Shown here: in pieces, positions 25,276-34,518 of the stretch
How the letters are laid out: each line of letters opens with the position of its first letter
Position numbering within the stretch: position 1 is the stretch's first letter
Program-made: the position numbers and the translations under genes
Origin: Acholeplasmataceae bacterium UBA6150
GTDB lineage: Bacteria > Bacillota_I > Bacilli_A > Acholeplasmatales > UBA5453
Assembly: GCA_002423145.1 (NCBI GenBank)
Contig: DIUU01000016.1
Location: 62,001-126,000, forward strand
Reading direction: 5' to 3'
DNA length: 64,000 bases
Notes under the pieces: generated by a model
What the model was told of the DNA's origin: nothing
The model's input: only the letters and a program-made list of their open reading frames with translations
Database searches by the model: none

Positions 25276-26653
25276 AATTCACCATGTATTGATGTGTTGC
25301 TTGTAATTGATAATCGTAGGCGACTTCTTTAATTAGAACACGGTAGTAATCGATTAACTGGATGGTTGTTTCATAATTGAGTGTGCCAGTAACGGCGAGG
25401 GATTGAGCTGTTTGAAACGCCCTAATCTTCAAAACCAGCTCATCGTCAATGGTGAACGGCTCGCTTCGATCAGGTAAGGTATCTTCCAAAAGATTTAAGA
25501 CTTCAATCAATGCCGGCAGTGAGGTGATATCGTCGCCCAGTATAAGTTCTTGTTGATAGATTGGATATTCATAAAATAACAGTCCGGATTGTTCAATCAA
25601 AACATCTGGGTTGATTCCACCTTCAACGGTATTTCCATTGGGTGAATACCAATAGCCTTCGGTCATGTTTAGGTACATTTCCTTACCTTGTTTTGATAGT
25701 ACAAATGTGGTTTGATAGACAAATTTACCAAATGTTTTTGTCCCTACCAATGGATACCCACCATTTTCTCGTAGTGCAATCGCTAAAACTTCACTGGCAG
25801 ATGCGCTATTTTCATTCATCAAAATGACGATAGGATACGTTTTTCTAATATTTTCTGTGTTGCCATAGTAATTGGTTCGATGATCATCATACATTCGGTG
25901 CATCGTAACCACAGGTTCATTCCCGGTCGCGAATTGTGCAATGATATCGACAACCGCAGTCAAATAACCACCACCATTATTTCTAACGTCGATGATGAGT
26001 CCATTGGGATTTAAGGTTTCAATCAAAGCCAGTTCAGTTCTAAAAGCCAATCCGGTTTTTCCAGCAAACCGATTGATATCGATATATGCGATTTGATTAT
26101 CGAGCATTTTTGAGGTCACCGATTGAATTGGAATTTCTTTCACTGAAACCGATGTTTCAATGAGTTGGTCACCGCGCTGAATAACTAAAGCAAATTCAGT
26201 TCCAAGATCACCAGATAATAAAACCGTTTTTTCATCATAGGTCAATGTAGACAGTGTCGTTCCATTGACTTCTTTGATGATATCACCAATATATATTTTT
26301 GTTTCGAGACCAGCAAGAGGATTGGTACTCGCGATTAACAAACCTTGTTCATCGTCTGTAATCGTAATGCCTATGCCATAATAAGACTCATCGAGTTCGA
26401 TGGTTCTGGTATTGGGCACATACATATAGGTATAAGGGTCATCGAGTCGTTCAAAAATATCCTTCACAGTTTCAACATCATCGATGGTGAAATCTAAATC
26501 TTTATAATAATATTGATCCAATATAGAAAAAATTTCATACACATCCGGTTTAGTTAAAAAAGTGGGTAGCTTGACTTCGCACCCACTTAAAAAACCTATC
26601 ACTAGGCTGATGATAATTGTTAAAACAATCTTTTTACTCTTTACTAAAGCCAC
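25265..26653 (-). CDS. C-terminal processing peptidase, S41 family lipoprotein
   Basis: Secreted serine protease of the CtpA/CtpB family. 462 residues. A lipoprotein signal with lipobox LSGC lies near residue 25. A PDZ domain (about 95-180) and the S41 core follow: catalytic Ser in NENSASASEVLA (about residue 285) and Lys in GTKTFGKFVYQ (about 310). Residues about 400-445 (IRAFQTAQSLAVTGTLNYET) resemble a peptidoglycan-binding type 1 module. No ATG precedes the lipoprotein signal. The GTG at 26653 has GAGG 9 bases upstream and is preferred to the TTG at 26659. It overlaps the YitT-family gene upstream and recX downstream. Confidence 0.93.
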   Translation of the reverse strand: MALVKSKKIVLTIIISLVIGFLSGCEVKLPTFLTKPDVYEIFSILDQYYYKDLDFTIDDVETVKDIFERLDDPYTYMYVPNTRTIELDESYYGIGITITDDEQGLLIASTNPLAGLETKIYIGDIIKEVNGTTLSTLTYDEKTVLLSGDLGTEFALVIQRGDQLIETSVSVKEIPIQSVTSKMLDNQIAYIDINRFAGKTGLAFRTELALIETLNPNGLIIDVRNNGGGYLTAVVDIIAQFATGNEPVVTMHRMYDDHRTNYYGNTENIRKTYPIVILMNENSASASEVLAIALRENGGYPLVGTKTFGKFVYQTTFVLSKQGKEMYLNMTEGYWYSPNGNTVEGGINPDVLIEQSGLLFYEYPIYQQELILGDDITSLPALIEVLNLLEDTLPDRSEPFTIDDELVLKIRAFQTAQSLAVTGTLNYETTIQLIDYYRVLIKEVAYDYQLQATHQYMVNYEN

Positions 26654-27491
26654 GTCCAACCGCCTCTTTCGTATCCGTCATGAAAGTGAAAGCTTCTGGG
26701 TCAATGCGTTCAATCACAGAACGCATCTTATTGACTTCACGATTGCGCATCGTGCAAATAACCATTTTACCCTTGGTTCCACTGAATCCGCCCTCTGAAT
26801 CAATCAATGTACAACCTCGATCAATCGTGTCATAAACGGCTTGTTTTATCAAATCTGGTTTTTTGGTAATGACAAATAATGTTTGTCCCGCACGACCTTT
26901 AATCGATACGTTATCCACGATGATTGAGATTAAAAATATGCTCGCTACAGCGTAAATGAATAATTCGATATTTTTAAATACCAATAATGATAATACAACG
27001 ACCAACCCATCGGTAAAGTAAAATACAATTTGATAAGGGATATGGAGTTTTTTATGGATGATACTTTGTAATACATCCATACCACCGGTGGTTCCACCAA
27101 AACGGAAAACCATCCCTAAACCAACCCCAACCAAAATCGAACCCGATACCGCAGCAATCAGTAGTTTCGATTCTGTCAATTGATTCATAATGTAAAACTC
27201 ATCCGCACCCATCAGTTCAAGTAAAAATAGAATCACAGGTGTCGCGAGTGAACCAAACATGGTTTTAATGAAGAAAACTTTTCCAAGGATAAGTAGTCCC
27301 ATCAATAACAACATGGTATTGACAACAAAAATGAAAAGGGAAGGATTGATTTGTGTTCTGAATACAACAGCCAATCCCATGACACCCCCAATAACGAGGT
27401 TTTCAGGTAGTAGAAAAAAATAGAAACCGAGGGTCATGATGGTAACACCAAAAGCAATTTGAATATATTCTAACGCCATTTTTTTGATCAT
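26634..27491 (-). CDS. YitT/DUF2179 family membrane protein
   Basis: Integral membrane protein of 285 residues. About five or six helices fill residues 8-190 (for example IQIAFGVTIMTLGFYFFLLP and the Gly-rich GVGLGMVFRFGGTTGGMDVL). A C-terminal soluble DUF2179 domain (about 205-285) contains FVITKKPDLIKQAVYDTIDR, GCTLIDSEGGFSG and RNREVNKMRSVIERIDPEAF. The biochemical role of the family is not settled. It starts right after the prfB stop with AGGTGA as ribosome site, and its end overlaps the protease gene. Confidence 0.92.
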   Translation of the reverse strand: MIKKMALEYIQIAFGVTIMTLGFYFFLLPENLVIGGVMGLAVVFRTQINPSLFIFVVNTMLLLMGLLILGKVFFIKTMFGSLATPVILFLLELMGADEFYIMNQLTESKLLIAAVSGSILVGVGLGMVFRFGGTTGGMDVLQSIIHKKLHIPYQIVFYFTDGLVVVLSLLVFKNIELFIYAVASIFLISIIVDNVSIKGRAGQTLFVITKKPDLIKQAVYDTIDRGCTLIDSEGGFSGTKGKMVICTMRNREVNKMRSVIERIDPEAFTFMTDTKEAVGRGFSKE

Positions 27492-28583
27492 TTAATCACC
27501 TGACTTCAAGTAAGCATTGATGAATCCATCGATATCGCCGTCCATCACAGCCACCGTTTGGCTTGTTTCATAGTCGGTACGATGATCCTTCACCATTTGA
27601 TACGGGTGAAACACATAGGAGCGGATTTGTGAACCCCATCCAATGTCTTTTTGTTCCCCTTTAATATCACTCAATAATTTCCGTTGTTTTTCAATTTCAA
27701 GTACAGCCAATTTTGAACGTAAAACATCCATAGCTGATTCTTTATTTTTAAGCTGACTGCGTTCGTTTTGACATGTCACGACTGTATTGGTCGGTAAATG
27801 GGTCAACCGAACCGCACTGTCAGTTGTATTGACGCTTTGGCCACCAGCACCACTGCTTCGATACACATCGATTTTGATATCTTCATCTTTAAGTTGAATA
27901 TCGATGCGTTGGTCAATTTCAGGCATAACCTCGACTGAAACGAAAGAGGTATGACGACGTGCGTTTGAATCAAATGGGGATATTCTAACGAGACGGTGAA
28001 CCCCATGTTCACTCTTTAAATACCCATAAGCATACTTACCTTTGATTCTGACTGTCACGCTTTTGATGCCTGCTTCTTCACCCGATTGATAATCGAGGAC
28101 TTCGATCTTATAATTCTTTCGAACAGCGTACCTTTGATACATTCGATAAAGCATTTCACACCAATCCTGTGATTCTGTTCCACCAGCACCTGGATGTAAT
28201 TCAAGAATGGCCGGTAAATCATCATATGGCCCATTCAATAGTATCAATGTTTCAAATGATTTGATCATTTTATCTAATACAGATACTTCATCGGTAATCA
28301 TTAGAAAATCTTCCGACTGGTCATCGGTGACCATCGCCAATTCTTCGAGTGCTTTGTATTGATTGAATAAGGATTCATAGGTTTCAATGTGTTCTTTTTG
28401 ATTGTTGACGAGTTCAATCATTTTTTGTGCAGCTTTGACATCGTCCCAAAAATCAGACGCACTCATGCGTTGGCTATTGATTTCGAATTGCTGCCTTAAA
28501 TTGTTCATATCTAAAGCTTTTTCCAAATCCAAAAGGCGGATTTCAAACGACTCTAAATATTTATTCAGTTCATAACGTTCCAT
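27492..28583 (-). CDS. prfB: Peptide chain release factor 2
   Basis: Releases finished proteins at UAA and UGA stops. 363 residues. The catalytic GGQ is in RSSGAGGQSVNTTD (about residue 245) and the stop-reading SPF tripeptide in RISPFDSNARR (about residue 205). The frame is continuous from MERYELNKYL; the programmed frameshift found near codon 25 in many bacterial prfB genes is absent. Its presence, together with many TGA stops in the window, shows that UGA is a stop here, unlike in Mycoplasma. First gene of prfB-yitT-ctpA-recX-glgB. Confidence 0.97.
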   Translation of the reverse strand: MERYELNKYLESFEIRLLDLEKALDMNNLRQQFEINSQRMSASDFWDDVKAAQKMIELVNNQKEHIETYESLFNQYKALEELAMVTDDQSEDFLMITDEVSVLDKMIKSFETLILLNGPYDDLPAILELHPGAGGTESQDWCEMLYRMYQRYAVRKNYKIEVLDYQSGEEAGIKSVTVRIKGKYAYGYLKSEHGVHRLVRISPFDSNARRHTSFVSVEVMPEIDQRIDIQLKDEDIKIDVYRSSGAGGQSVNTTDSAVRLTHLPTNTVVTCQNERSQLKNKESAMDVLRSKLAVLEIEKQRKLLSDIKGEQKDIGWGSQIRSYVFHPYQMVKDHRTDYETSQTVAVMDGDIDGFINAYLKSGD

Positions 28584-28601
28584 ATATATAACCTCATATC
28601 C

Positions 28602-28610
28602 ATTATAACA
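28602..28610 (-). promoter_or_regulatory. Extended -10 promoter of prfB
   Basis: Minus strand TGT-TATAAT, 18 bases before the prfB ATG. No clear -35 hexamer is seen. Confidence 0.55.
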
Positions 28611-28647
28611 AAGTTATAAGTTTTTCTCTATATAAAGCGGATAGATG

Positions 28648-29055
28648 TTACTCAATTCGGGTGATAAATTCGTATTTTACAGCATCCTGAGCCGCTTTAT
28701 TCATCAGTTCCTTAAGCACACCTAAATCGATGTCTGAAAGTTTTTTGATGTATAGGCAGCCTTTTCCATAAGTGACTTTCCCTAAGCGATTGAGTTCTTC
28801 ATACTGTTCTATGTTAAAAGATAAATACAACGTTATCGCTTGTTTTCTACTCGACAAACCTAAAATCGGCATATAGCCATCATTACCCGTATTATACCGA
28901 TAATATAATTTCCCAAAACCAATGATGGTTCCCCATAGCTTGGGTTCCAATTTAGTAATATCTTTCATTTCTTCAATTATGATGGAAATCGCTTCTTTAC
29001 GCTCTTTATCTAATGTATCCAGATACCCTTGAATTGAATCATTTGTAATGTCCAT
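28648..29055 (-). CDS. DUF1801 / YdhG-like protein
   Basis: 135-residue soluble protein of the DUF1801 family. Recognisable features are the N-terminal helix with YLDTLDKERKEAISIIIEEM, the IIGFGKLYYRY strand region and LYIKKLSDIDLGVLKEL near the C-terminus. The function of the family is not established; structures resemble small ligand-binding or iron-chaperone-like folds. The start follows GAGGTG. A TATAAT (minus strand, 29078-29083) sits upstream right after the secA terminator, so the gene is probably transcribed alone. Confidence 0.82.
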   Translation of the reverse strand: MDITNDSIQGYLDTLDKERKEAISIIIEEMKDITKLEPKLWGTIIGFGKLYYRYNTGNDGYMPILGLSSRKQAITLYLSFNIEQYEELNRLGKVTYGKGCLYIKKLSDIDLGVLKELMNKAAQDAVKYEFITRIE

Positions 29056-29086
29056 GCTTACACCTCTTTATGTATCTATTATAACG

Positions 29087-29110
29087 AAAAAAAACACTCC
29101 GAAGAGTGTT
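29087..29110 (-). terminator. Terminator of secA with UUCG tetraloop
   Basis: Stem AACACTC/GAGTGTT (29093-29099 with 29104-29110). The minus-strand loop is TTCG closed by a C-G pair, the extra-stable tetraloop, followed by eight T. Confidence 0.9.
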
Positions 29111-29116
29111 TTATGC

Positions 29117-31609
29117 TTATCTTCTTTTCCAACTAGGCATATTGCGTTGGTTATGGTTTTGTTTAACCTTGGCAGGTTTCTTATTTCTAAGTTCTCCGCC
29201 TTCATTGGTTTTGGTATTTTTAACGACTTCTTCACGTTCTGTATTCACACGGATTTGTGCGCGTAAAACGTAGGTTGCGATATCTTTAGAGATGTTTAAT
29301 GTCATATCTCTAAACTTATTAAAACCTTCTTTTTGATAAATTTGAAGTGGATTACTTTGACCATATTGTTGTAAAGTGACCGCTTGTCGCAATTCACTCA
29401 TTTGATCAATATGACGCATCCAAAATGTATCAATCACACGCAATGATATGACTTTTAAGAATTCATTGAAGACTTCTTCTGGAAATTGTGTTTTTTTAGC
29501 ATCGATTTCATTCATTGCTAAAGATTTTAGATAGGCTGGAATGCCTTTTTCATCGAGTTCAGCAAGTTTGGATTTATCCACCATGCCACGGGGGAACAAT
29601 ACCCCATCAAATGTCGCGTGAATCGCTTCATCATGAATGTCAAATTTATTTTTACCGACTTGTAACATCAACGGCTGAACGGCATTGTCAATATAAGATT
29701 CGATGGCTTTAATAACGAACGGTTCAATGTTCGCTTCTGTCAATACGAATGTTCTTTCACCATACATGATTTCTCTTTGTTTTCTTAAGACATCGTCGTA
29801 TTTTAAGACTTGCTTACGGGTATCGTAGTTTTGTCCTTCAATTCGCTTTTGAGCAGAAGATACGAACTTAGAAAACATTTTGGATTCCAGTGGTTGTGGT
29901 TTGGTTGCATCCTTATCGGTATTGAGCTTTGAAATCATCGCTATTCTTTGTTTAAAGGATTCACCACCGAAACGCATCAATAGTTCATCTTCAGCAGATA
30001 AATAGAATCTCGAGTAACCTGGGTCACCTTGACGACCAGAACGACCTCTTAATTGGTTATCAATACGACGTGATTCGTGTCTTTCAGAACCAATGACAGC
30101 TAAACCGCCTAGTTCGACAACACCTTCACCCAGTTTGATATCGGTACCACGACCAGCCATGTTGGTGGCGATGGTTACGGAATGTTTTTGACCAGCTCTT
30201 GCGATAATGTCAGCTTCACGCTCATGTTGCTTCGCATTTAATACATCGTGCTTAATGCCGCGACGTGAAAGTAATCTAGACAAGACTTCCGAGGTTTCTA
30301 CAGCCACCGTACCGAGTAGGATGGGTTGACCTTTTTTATATCGATCTTCAACGTCATCAATCAAAGCATTGTATTTGTCTTCGAGGGTCACGAACAAGTA
30401 ATCTGGAGCATCGATTCTAATGACCGGTTCATTTGTTGGCACTTCAACGACATACATATTGTAAATTTCTCTAAATTCTTCTTCTTCGGTTTTCGCCGTA
30501 CCTGTCATCCCAGATAGTTTTTTATACATTCTGAAGAAGTTTTGATACGTGATGGTCGCCACTGTGACGGTTTCTTTTTTAATTTCGACGTTTTCTTTGG
30601 CTTCTAATGCTTGATGTAAACCTTCAGAAAATTGTCTACCTGGCAAGACACGACCTGTAAATTGGTCAATGATGAGAACGGCATTATCGACAACCATATA
30701 ATCTTTATCTCTAAACATAATATAGTTTGCTCTTAATGCATTATTAATGTGGTGTAACAACGTCACATTGTTGATATCGTAGAGATTCTCAACACGGAAC
30801 ATTTGTTCTGCTTTTACAATCCCGTTTTCCGATAATTCGATGGTTTTAGATTCGATGTCAATAAAGTAATCGTCGTCTTTCAAATATTTAGCAAAGCGAT
30901 CAGCTGCACTGTATAGATTTTGATTTTGTTTCGCACCACCAGATATGATGAGTGGGGTTCTGGCTTCGTCGATTAAAATGGAGTCCACTTCGTCGATGAT
31001 GGCGTAATTAAGACCGCGCTTTTGAACCATATCTTTGGCGTAAAGAACCATATGATCTCTTAAATAGTCAAAGCCAAGTTCTGCATTCGTAGAATATAAA
31101 ATATCACACGCGTAAGCTTCTTTCTTTTGTTCAGAAGAATATTCACGGATATTGAGTCCGACAGTTAATCCTAGAAAACGATAAATGTCTCCGATTTCAC
31201 CATCCGCTTCACGTCTTGCGAGGTATTCGTTGACAGTGACGATATGGGTGCCTAGTCCATTAAGTGCGTTCAAGTACGCTGGCATAACCGCAGTCAAGGT
31301 TTTACCTTCACCGGTTTTCATTTCCGCGATATTCCCACCATGGATGGCAATCGCACCGAGTAATTGCACATAATATGGGTACATCCCTGTTACACGTTTA
31401 GACGCTTCTCTAACCACGGCGAACGCTTCTACTAACAAATCATCTAAAGTTTCACCTTGTTGGAATCTAAGTTTGAATTCTTCGGTTTTATTTTTAAGCT
31501 CTTGATCGCTTAAAGAAGCCATCTTTGAGGCTAATTGTTCAATTTTATCTGCCGTTGGTCTTGCTATTTTAAGTTCTTTTAGACCGGCATCAAACCATTT
31601 TTTAAACAT
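29117..31609 (-). CDS. secA: Preprotein translocase ATPase SecA
   Basis: Motor that drives proteins through SecYEG. 830 residues. The nucleotide-binding domain has MKTGEGKTL (about residue 100) and DEVDSILIDEARTPL; later motifs include TNMAGRGTDIKLGEGV and QLRGRSGRQGDPG. The C-terminal zinc-binding tail of E. coli and Bacillus SecA is missing; the protein ends in a basic stretch (KNKKPAKVKQNHNQRN) that may bind the membrane or ribosome instead. The start MFKKWFDAG at 31609 is chosen by homology; the longer frame to 31684 runs into the neighbouring terminator. Transcribed alone. Confidence 0.97.
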   Translation of the reverse strand: MFKKWFDAGLKELKIARPTADKIEQLASKMASLSDQELKNKTEEFKLRFQQGETLDDLLVEAFAVVREASKRVTGMYPYYVQLLGAIAIHGGNIAEMKTGEGKTLTAVMPAYLNALNGLGTHIVTVNEYLARREADGEIGDIYRFLGLTVGLNIREYSSEQKKEAYACDILYSTNAELGFDYLRDHMVLYAKDMVQKRGLNYAIIDEVDSILIDEARTPLIISGGAKQNQNLYSAADRFAKYLKDDDYFIDIESKTIELSENGIVKAEQMFRVENLYDINNVTLLHHINNALRANYIMFRDKDYMVVDNAVLIIDQFTGRVLPGRQFSEGLHQALEAKENVEIKKETVTVATITYQNFFRMYKKLSGMTGTAKTEEEEFREIYNMYVVEVPTNEPVIRIDAPDYLFVTLEDKYNALIDDVEDRYKKGQPILLGTVAVETSEVLSRLLSRRGIKHDVLNAKQHEREADIIARAGQKHSVTIATNMAGRGTDIKLGEGVVELGGLAVIGSERHESRRIDNQLRGRSGRQGDPGYSRFYLSAEDELLMRFGGESFKQRIAMISKLNTDKDATKPQPLESKMFSKFVSSAQKRIEGQNYDTRKQVLKYDDVLRKQREIMYGERTFVLTEANIEPFVIKAIESYIDNAVQPLMLQVGKNKFDIHDEAIHATFDGVLFPRGMVDKSKLAELDEKGIPAYLKSLAMNEIDAKKTQFPEEVFNEFLKVISLRVIDTFWMRHIDQMSELRQAVTLQQYGQSNPLQIYQKEGFNKFRDMTLNISKDIATYVLRAQIRVNTEREEVVKNTKTNEGGELRNKKPAKVKQNHNQRNMPSWKRR

Positions 31610-31694
31610 TACATCACACTTTCTTTGGAATATATCTCGATAGTATATTACTATAAATGTGGTCTGATTACAACCAAACCCCATTTTTTAACAT

Positions 31695-31717
31695 AAAAAA
31701 ACGCCGAAGCGTTTTTT
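31695..31717. terminator. Terminator of the lemA operon with UUCG tetraloop
   Basis: Stem AAAAACGC (31697-31704) with GCGTTTTT (31709-31716); the minus-strand loop is TTCG closed by C-G. T-runs flank it on both strands, but it serves the minus-strand lemA unit. Confidence 0.88.
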
Positions 31718-31722
31718 ATTAT

Positions 31723-32283
31723 TTAGAACTTGAATTCGACGTCTTGACGTTTTTGAGCTTCTGCTTCAAAGAAGTCTCGTTTTGTGAAGCCTTTCCAATT
31801 CGCGATCATTGAACTTGGAAATACCACAATTTTTTGATTATAATAGGAAACATTTGCGTTATACACGCGTCTTGCTGCTTGAAGATTTTCTTCTACTTCT
31901 GAACTTGCATTTTGGAGTTTCGCGAAATTTTCACTGGCTCTGAGTTGTGGGTATTGTTCAACAACCACATTTAAACGGGACATGGTTTCAGATAATTGGT
32001 TTGCAAACGCTTGTTTTTCACCAATAGGCGCACCATGTGAAGGTTGACGCATGGAAACCACAGATTCTAATGTTTTTCTTTCATGATCAGCATAACCTTT
32101 GGTAGCTGAAACCATCTTGGTCAATAAATCAAAACGTTTTGTCAGTGCTACGTCAATACCTGATTCAGCTTCATCCACTTTGACAATCAATCGATTGAAC
32201 GTGTTGATTGTTCCGATGACCCATAAAACGATGACTAATACTAAACCTAATACCACTGATAATAAAATAAGACTTGTATCCAT
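31723..32283 (-). CDS. lemA: LemA family protein
   Basis: 186 residues. One N-terminal membrane helix (about 5-25) precedes a long helical domain with the LemA pattern: NRLIVKVDEAESGIDVALTKRFDLL, ATKGYADHE, then the C-terminal YNANVSYYNQKIVVFPSSMI. The molecular function of LemA is unknown. It is preceded by a DUF3137 gene 12 bases upstream, a pairing frequent in Mollicutes and other Firmicutes that suggests a joint role at the membrane. The start follows AGGAGG. Confidence 0.93.
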   Translation of the reverse strand: MDTSLILLSVVLGLVLVIVLWVIGTINTFNRLIVKVDEAESGIDVALTKRFDLLTKMVSATKGYADHERKTLESVVSMRQPSHGAPIGEKQAFANQLSETMSRLNVVVEQYPQLRASENFAKLQNASSEVEENLQAARRVYNANVSYYNQKIVVFPSSMIANWKGFTKRDFFEAEAQKRQDVEFKF

Positions 32284-32295
32284 ATTTCAATCCTC

Positions 32296-33132
32296 CTATT
32301 GTTTTCTAAATTTTTCGCTATCCAATTTAAACTCATTGATGATTGCTGCTGGCATATCAATGTCATTTATGATGTGCCCAATGGCTTCCATGGTAAGCGG
32401 TGTTTTTAATTTAAGTTCAAATGAATCTGATGAATCATACACTGCTACATCCAAATGATTACCATAATACATCATTTGATAATGTCCGCGATGGATGGAT
32501 TCCATTTCCAATATCTTTTCTAGCATTACAGGTGTTAATTGGAAAAACACGTATTGTTGATCTGAAGCAAACACTTTAAATTTCTTATTGAATTGAACCG
32601 ATTCGGTTTCATATTTTTTGAGGCCTTTAGCAGCCGCTCCAACGAAACGACCTTCTTTGATTTGTAAAATCTGACCGAAGTCTCTTTCATAATCAAATGT
32701 GTACCATCTACCTTTGAAAATGGTTTGATACGAATACGTTACATGGCCTTTTGAATCACGGTGTTCAACGCGCTCTTCCATGTGAATGTCAGAACAAGCA
32801 AATTTAACCCCTTTATAGGTACCTTTCATCAAATCTTCGCCCTTAAACCGGTCCGGTCTATTATAAAAGTTAAGACTATTGATGTGTGCAATTGAAATCG
32901 AATCTAGATGATTATATTGGGCATCATCATAACGAGATTCGATGAGTGCTTTGATGATTTTTGTCTTGGTGATTTTTCGGTACTCACTCGCAATCTGTCC
33001 TGCTTTTGCAAGAAAATAGATACCTACCAAAACGATTAATAATAAGAAGCCTTTTTTAAGATTGGACTGATATGCTTTGTACATCTCAAGTCGTTTTTGT
33101 TCGTAGGTCTCTAAAATGTCTTTATATTCCAT
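32296..33132 (-). CDS. DUF3137 membrane protein
   Basis: 278 residues. A cytoplasmic N-terminal helix, one membrane segment (about 28-44, GFLLLIVLVGIYFLA) and a large soluble domain with the DUF3137 signature: KGVKFACSDIHMEERV, FKGRWYTFDY and the C-terminal HLDVAVYDSSDSFE. Function unknown. It lies between metK (18 bases upstream, no terminator) and lemA, so it may be read from the metK promoter. LemA/DUF3137 neighbours often appear together, which suggests a complex. Confidence 0.88.
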   Translation of the reverse strand: MEYKDILETYEQKRLEMYKAYQSNLKKGFLLLIVLVGIYFLAKAGQIASEYRKITKTKIIKALIESRYDDAQYNHLDSISIAHINSLNFYNRPDRFKGEDLMKGTYKGVKFACSDIHMEERVEHRDSKGHVTYSYQTIFKGRWYTFDYERDFGQILQIKEGRFVGAAAKGLKKYETESVQFNKKFKVFASDQQYVFFQLTPVMLEKILEMESIHRGHYQMMYYGNHLDVAVYDSSDSFELKLKTPLTMEAIGHIINDIDMPAAIINEFKLDSEKFRKQ

Positions 33133-33150
33133 ATAATCACCTAATTTATT

Positions 33151-34302
33151 TTATACTAAATGTTTAAAGAAATCAACTTTATCTAATCTTTCCCAAGGTA
33201 ATTCGATATCACTTCTACCCATGTGACCGTAGTTAGCGGTTTGTTGGTATATTGGACGTTTTAAATCCAAGGTTTTAATGATGCCTTTTGGGGTCACATC
33301 GAAATGTTTTCGAATGACTTCGATGATGCGTTCATCTGCCACTTTTGCAGTACCGAAGGTGTCGATTCGAATGGATACAGGTTTCGCTACACCAATCGCA
33401 TACGCCAATTGTACTTCGCATTTTCTTGCAATACCACTAGCCACGACATTTTTCGCAATATATCTTGCCATATAGGATGCACTTCGATCGACTTTTGAAG
33501 GGTCTTTACCCGAAAATGCGCCACCGCCATGACGGGCATATCCACCATAAGTATCGACAATGATTTTGCGGCCTGTGAGACCTGAATCGCCTTTTGGCCC
33601 ACCCACAACAAATTTGCCTGTTGGGTTAATCATAAACTTGGTATGCTCATCGATCAATTCTTTAGGTAAAACAGCATCAATGACGTGTTCTTTAATGCCT
33701 TTTCGAACAGTTTCAATATTGATATCAGCATGTTGTGATGAAACAACGACCGTGTCAATGCGTGCTGGACGGTCAAACTCATCGTATTCAATGGTGACTT
33801 GTGCTTTGCCATCGGGTCTTAAGAAATCCAAAATATTTTGATGTCTGGCTTCATCAAGGCGTCTAACCAAACGATGTGCAAGTTCAATCGGTAGTGGCAT
33901 ATAATTCTCGGTTTCATCACAAGCGAAACCAAACATAAGTCCTTGGTCCCCTGCGCCTTGTTCGTGGCCTTCATATTCATCGACACCCATGGCGATATCA
34001 GGAGACTGATTATTGATTGAAACCAATACGGCTAGGTTCTCTGAGTCAAATCCATATTTACCACGGTCATATCCAATGTTCAACACGGTATTTCTAACGA
34101 TGGCTTGAATGTCCACGTACGTTTTGGTTGTAATTTCTCCCATGACTAAAACAAGCCCCGTGGTCACTGCTGTTTCGCAGGCTACACGAGCATTGGGGTC
34201 ATCTGCTAAAATAGCATCTAAAATGGCGTCTGAAAGACGATCACAAATTTTGTCTGGATGACCACTGGTCACTGATTCTGATGTAAATAATTTTCTTTCC
34301 AT
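33151..34302 (-). CDS. metK: S-adenosylmethionine synthetase
   Basis: Makes SAM from methionine and ATP. 383 residues. Motifs: GHPDKICDRLSDAILD near the N-terminus, the GAGDQGLMFGFA ATP motif, and the GGGAFSGKDPSKVDRS loop (about residue 250). The start MERKLFTSES at 34302 follows GGAGG; a longer frame reads through the riboswitch and is not coding. A SAM-I riboswitch and its terminator lie directly upstream, so high SAM should shut it off. Confidence 0.98.
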   Translation of the reverse strand: MERKLFTSESVTSGHPDKICDRLSDAILDAILADDPNARVACETAVTTGLVLVMGEITTKTYVDIQAIVRNTVLNIGYDRGKYGFDSENLAVLVSINNQSPDIAMGVDEYEGHEQGAGDQGLMFGFACDETENYMPLPIELAHRLVRRLDEARHQNILDFLRPDGKAQVTIEYDEFDRPARIDTVVVSSQHADINIETVRKGIKEHVIDAVLPKELIDEHTKFMINPTGKFVVGGPKGDSGLTGRKIIVDTYGGYARHGGGAFSGKDPSKVDRSASYMARYIAKNVVASGIARKCEVQLAYAIGVAKPVSIRIDTFGTAKVADERIIEVIRKHFDVTPKGIIKTLDLKRPIYQQTANYGHMGRSDIELPWERLDKVDFFKHLV

Positions 34303-34321
34303 ATATTTTCCTCCAAAAAAT

Positions 34322-34350
34322 AAAAAACCCTTTCCCCAACGAAAAGAGTT
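34322..34350 (-). terminator. Riboswitch-controlled terminator before metK
   Basis: Stem AACTCTTTTC/GGAAAGGGTT (34341-34350 with 34326-34335, two G-U pairs), then TTTTTTA. Part of the expression platform: its left arm lies right after the aptamer P1 strand, so an antiterminator can compete with it. Confidence 0.82.
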
Positions 34351-34354
34351 TAAA

Positions 34355-34452
34355 TCTCTCATTGCTGGGTCATCCCCCTCGTAATTAGCACCTTGCCTAT
34401 TGCAGGTTGCTGCTACATCACAGGCGACTAGCCTCCGTAGCTCTTAATAAGA
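34355..34452 (-). ncRNA. SAM-I (S-box) riboswitch
   Basis: Minus-strand RNA with the S-box layout: CTTATTAAGAG opening strand of P1 and the kink-turn region, GGAGG.., then GCAACC, AAGGTGCTAATTAC and a closing ATGAGAG that pairs with the first strand. It lies between a consensus promoter and a terminator in front of metK, the classic target. Known mechanism in this family: SAM binding frees the terminator and stops metK transcription. Confidence 0.93.
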
Positions 34453-34478
34453 TTGGATTCAGTTAATTAAGCATACAT

Positions 34479-34506
34479 ATTATAACATGGATAAATGCTA
34501 TTTCAA
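34479..34506 (-). promoter_or_regulatory. Promoter of the metK riboswitch transcript
   Basis: Minus strand TTGAAA (34501-34506), 16-base spacer, TATAAT (34479-34484), placing transcription start about 20 bases before the aptamer. Confidence 0.85.
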
Positions 34507-34518
34507 GCAATTTTGATT

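Noticed and set aside
28490..28583. Programmed frameshift in prfB
   Set aside because: The first 30 codons are in one open frame with no internal TGA.
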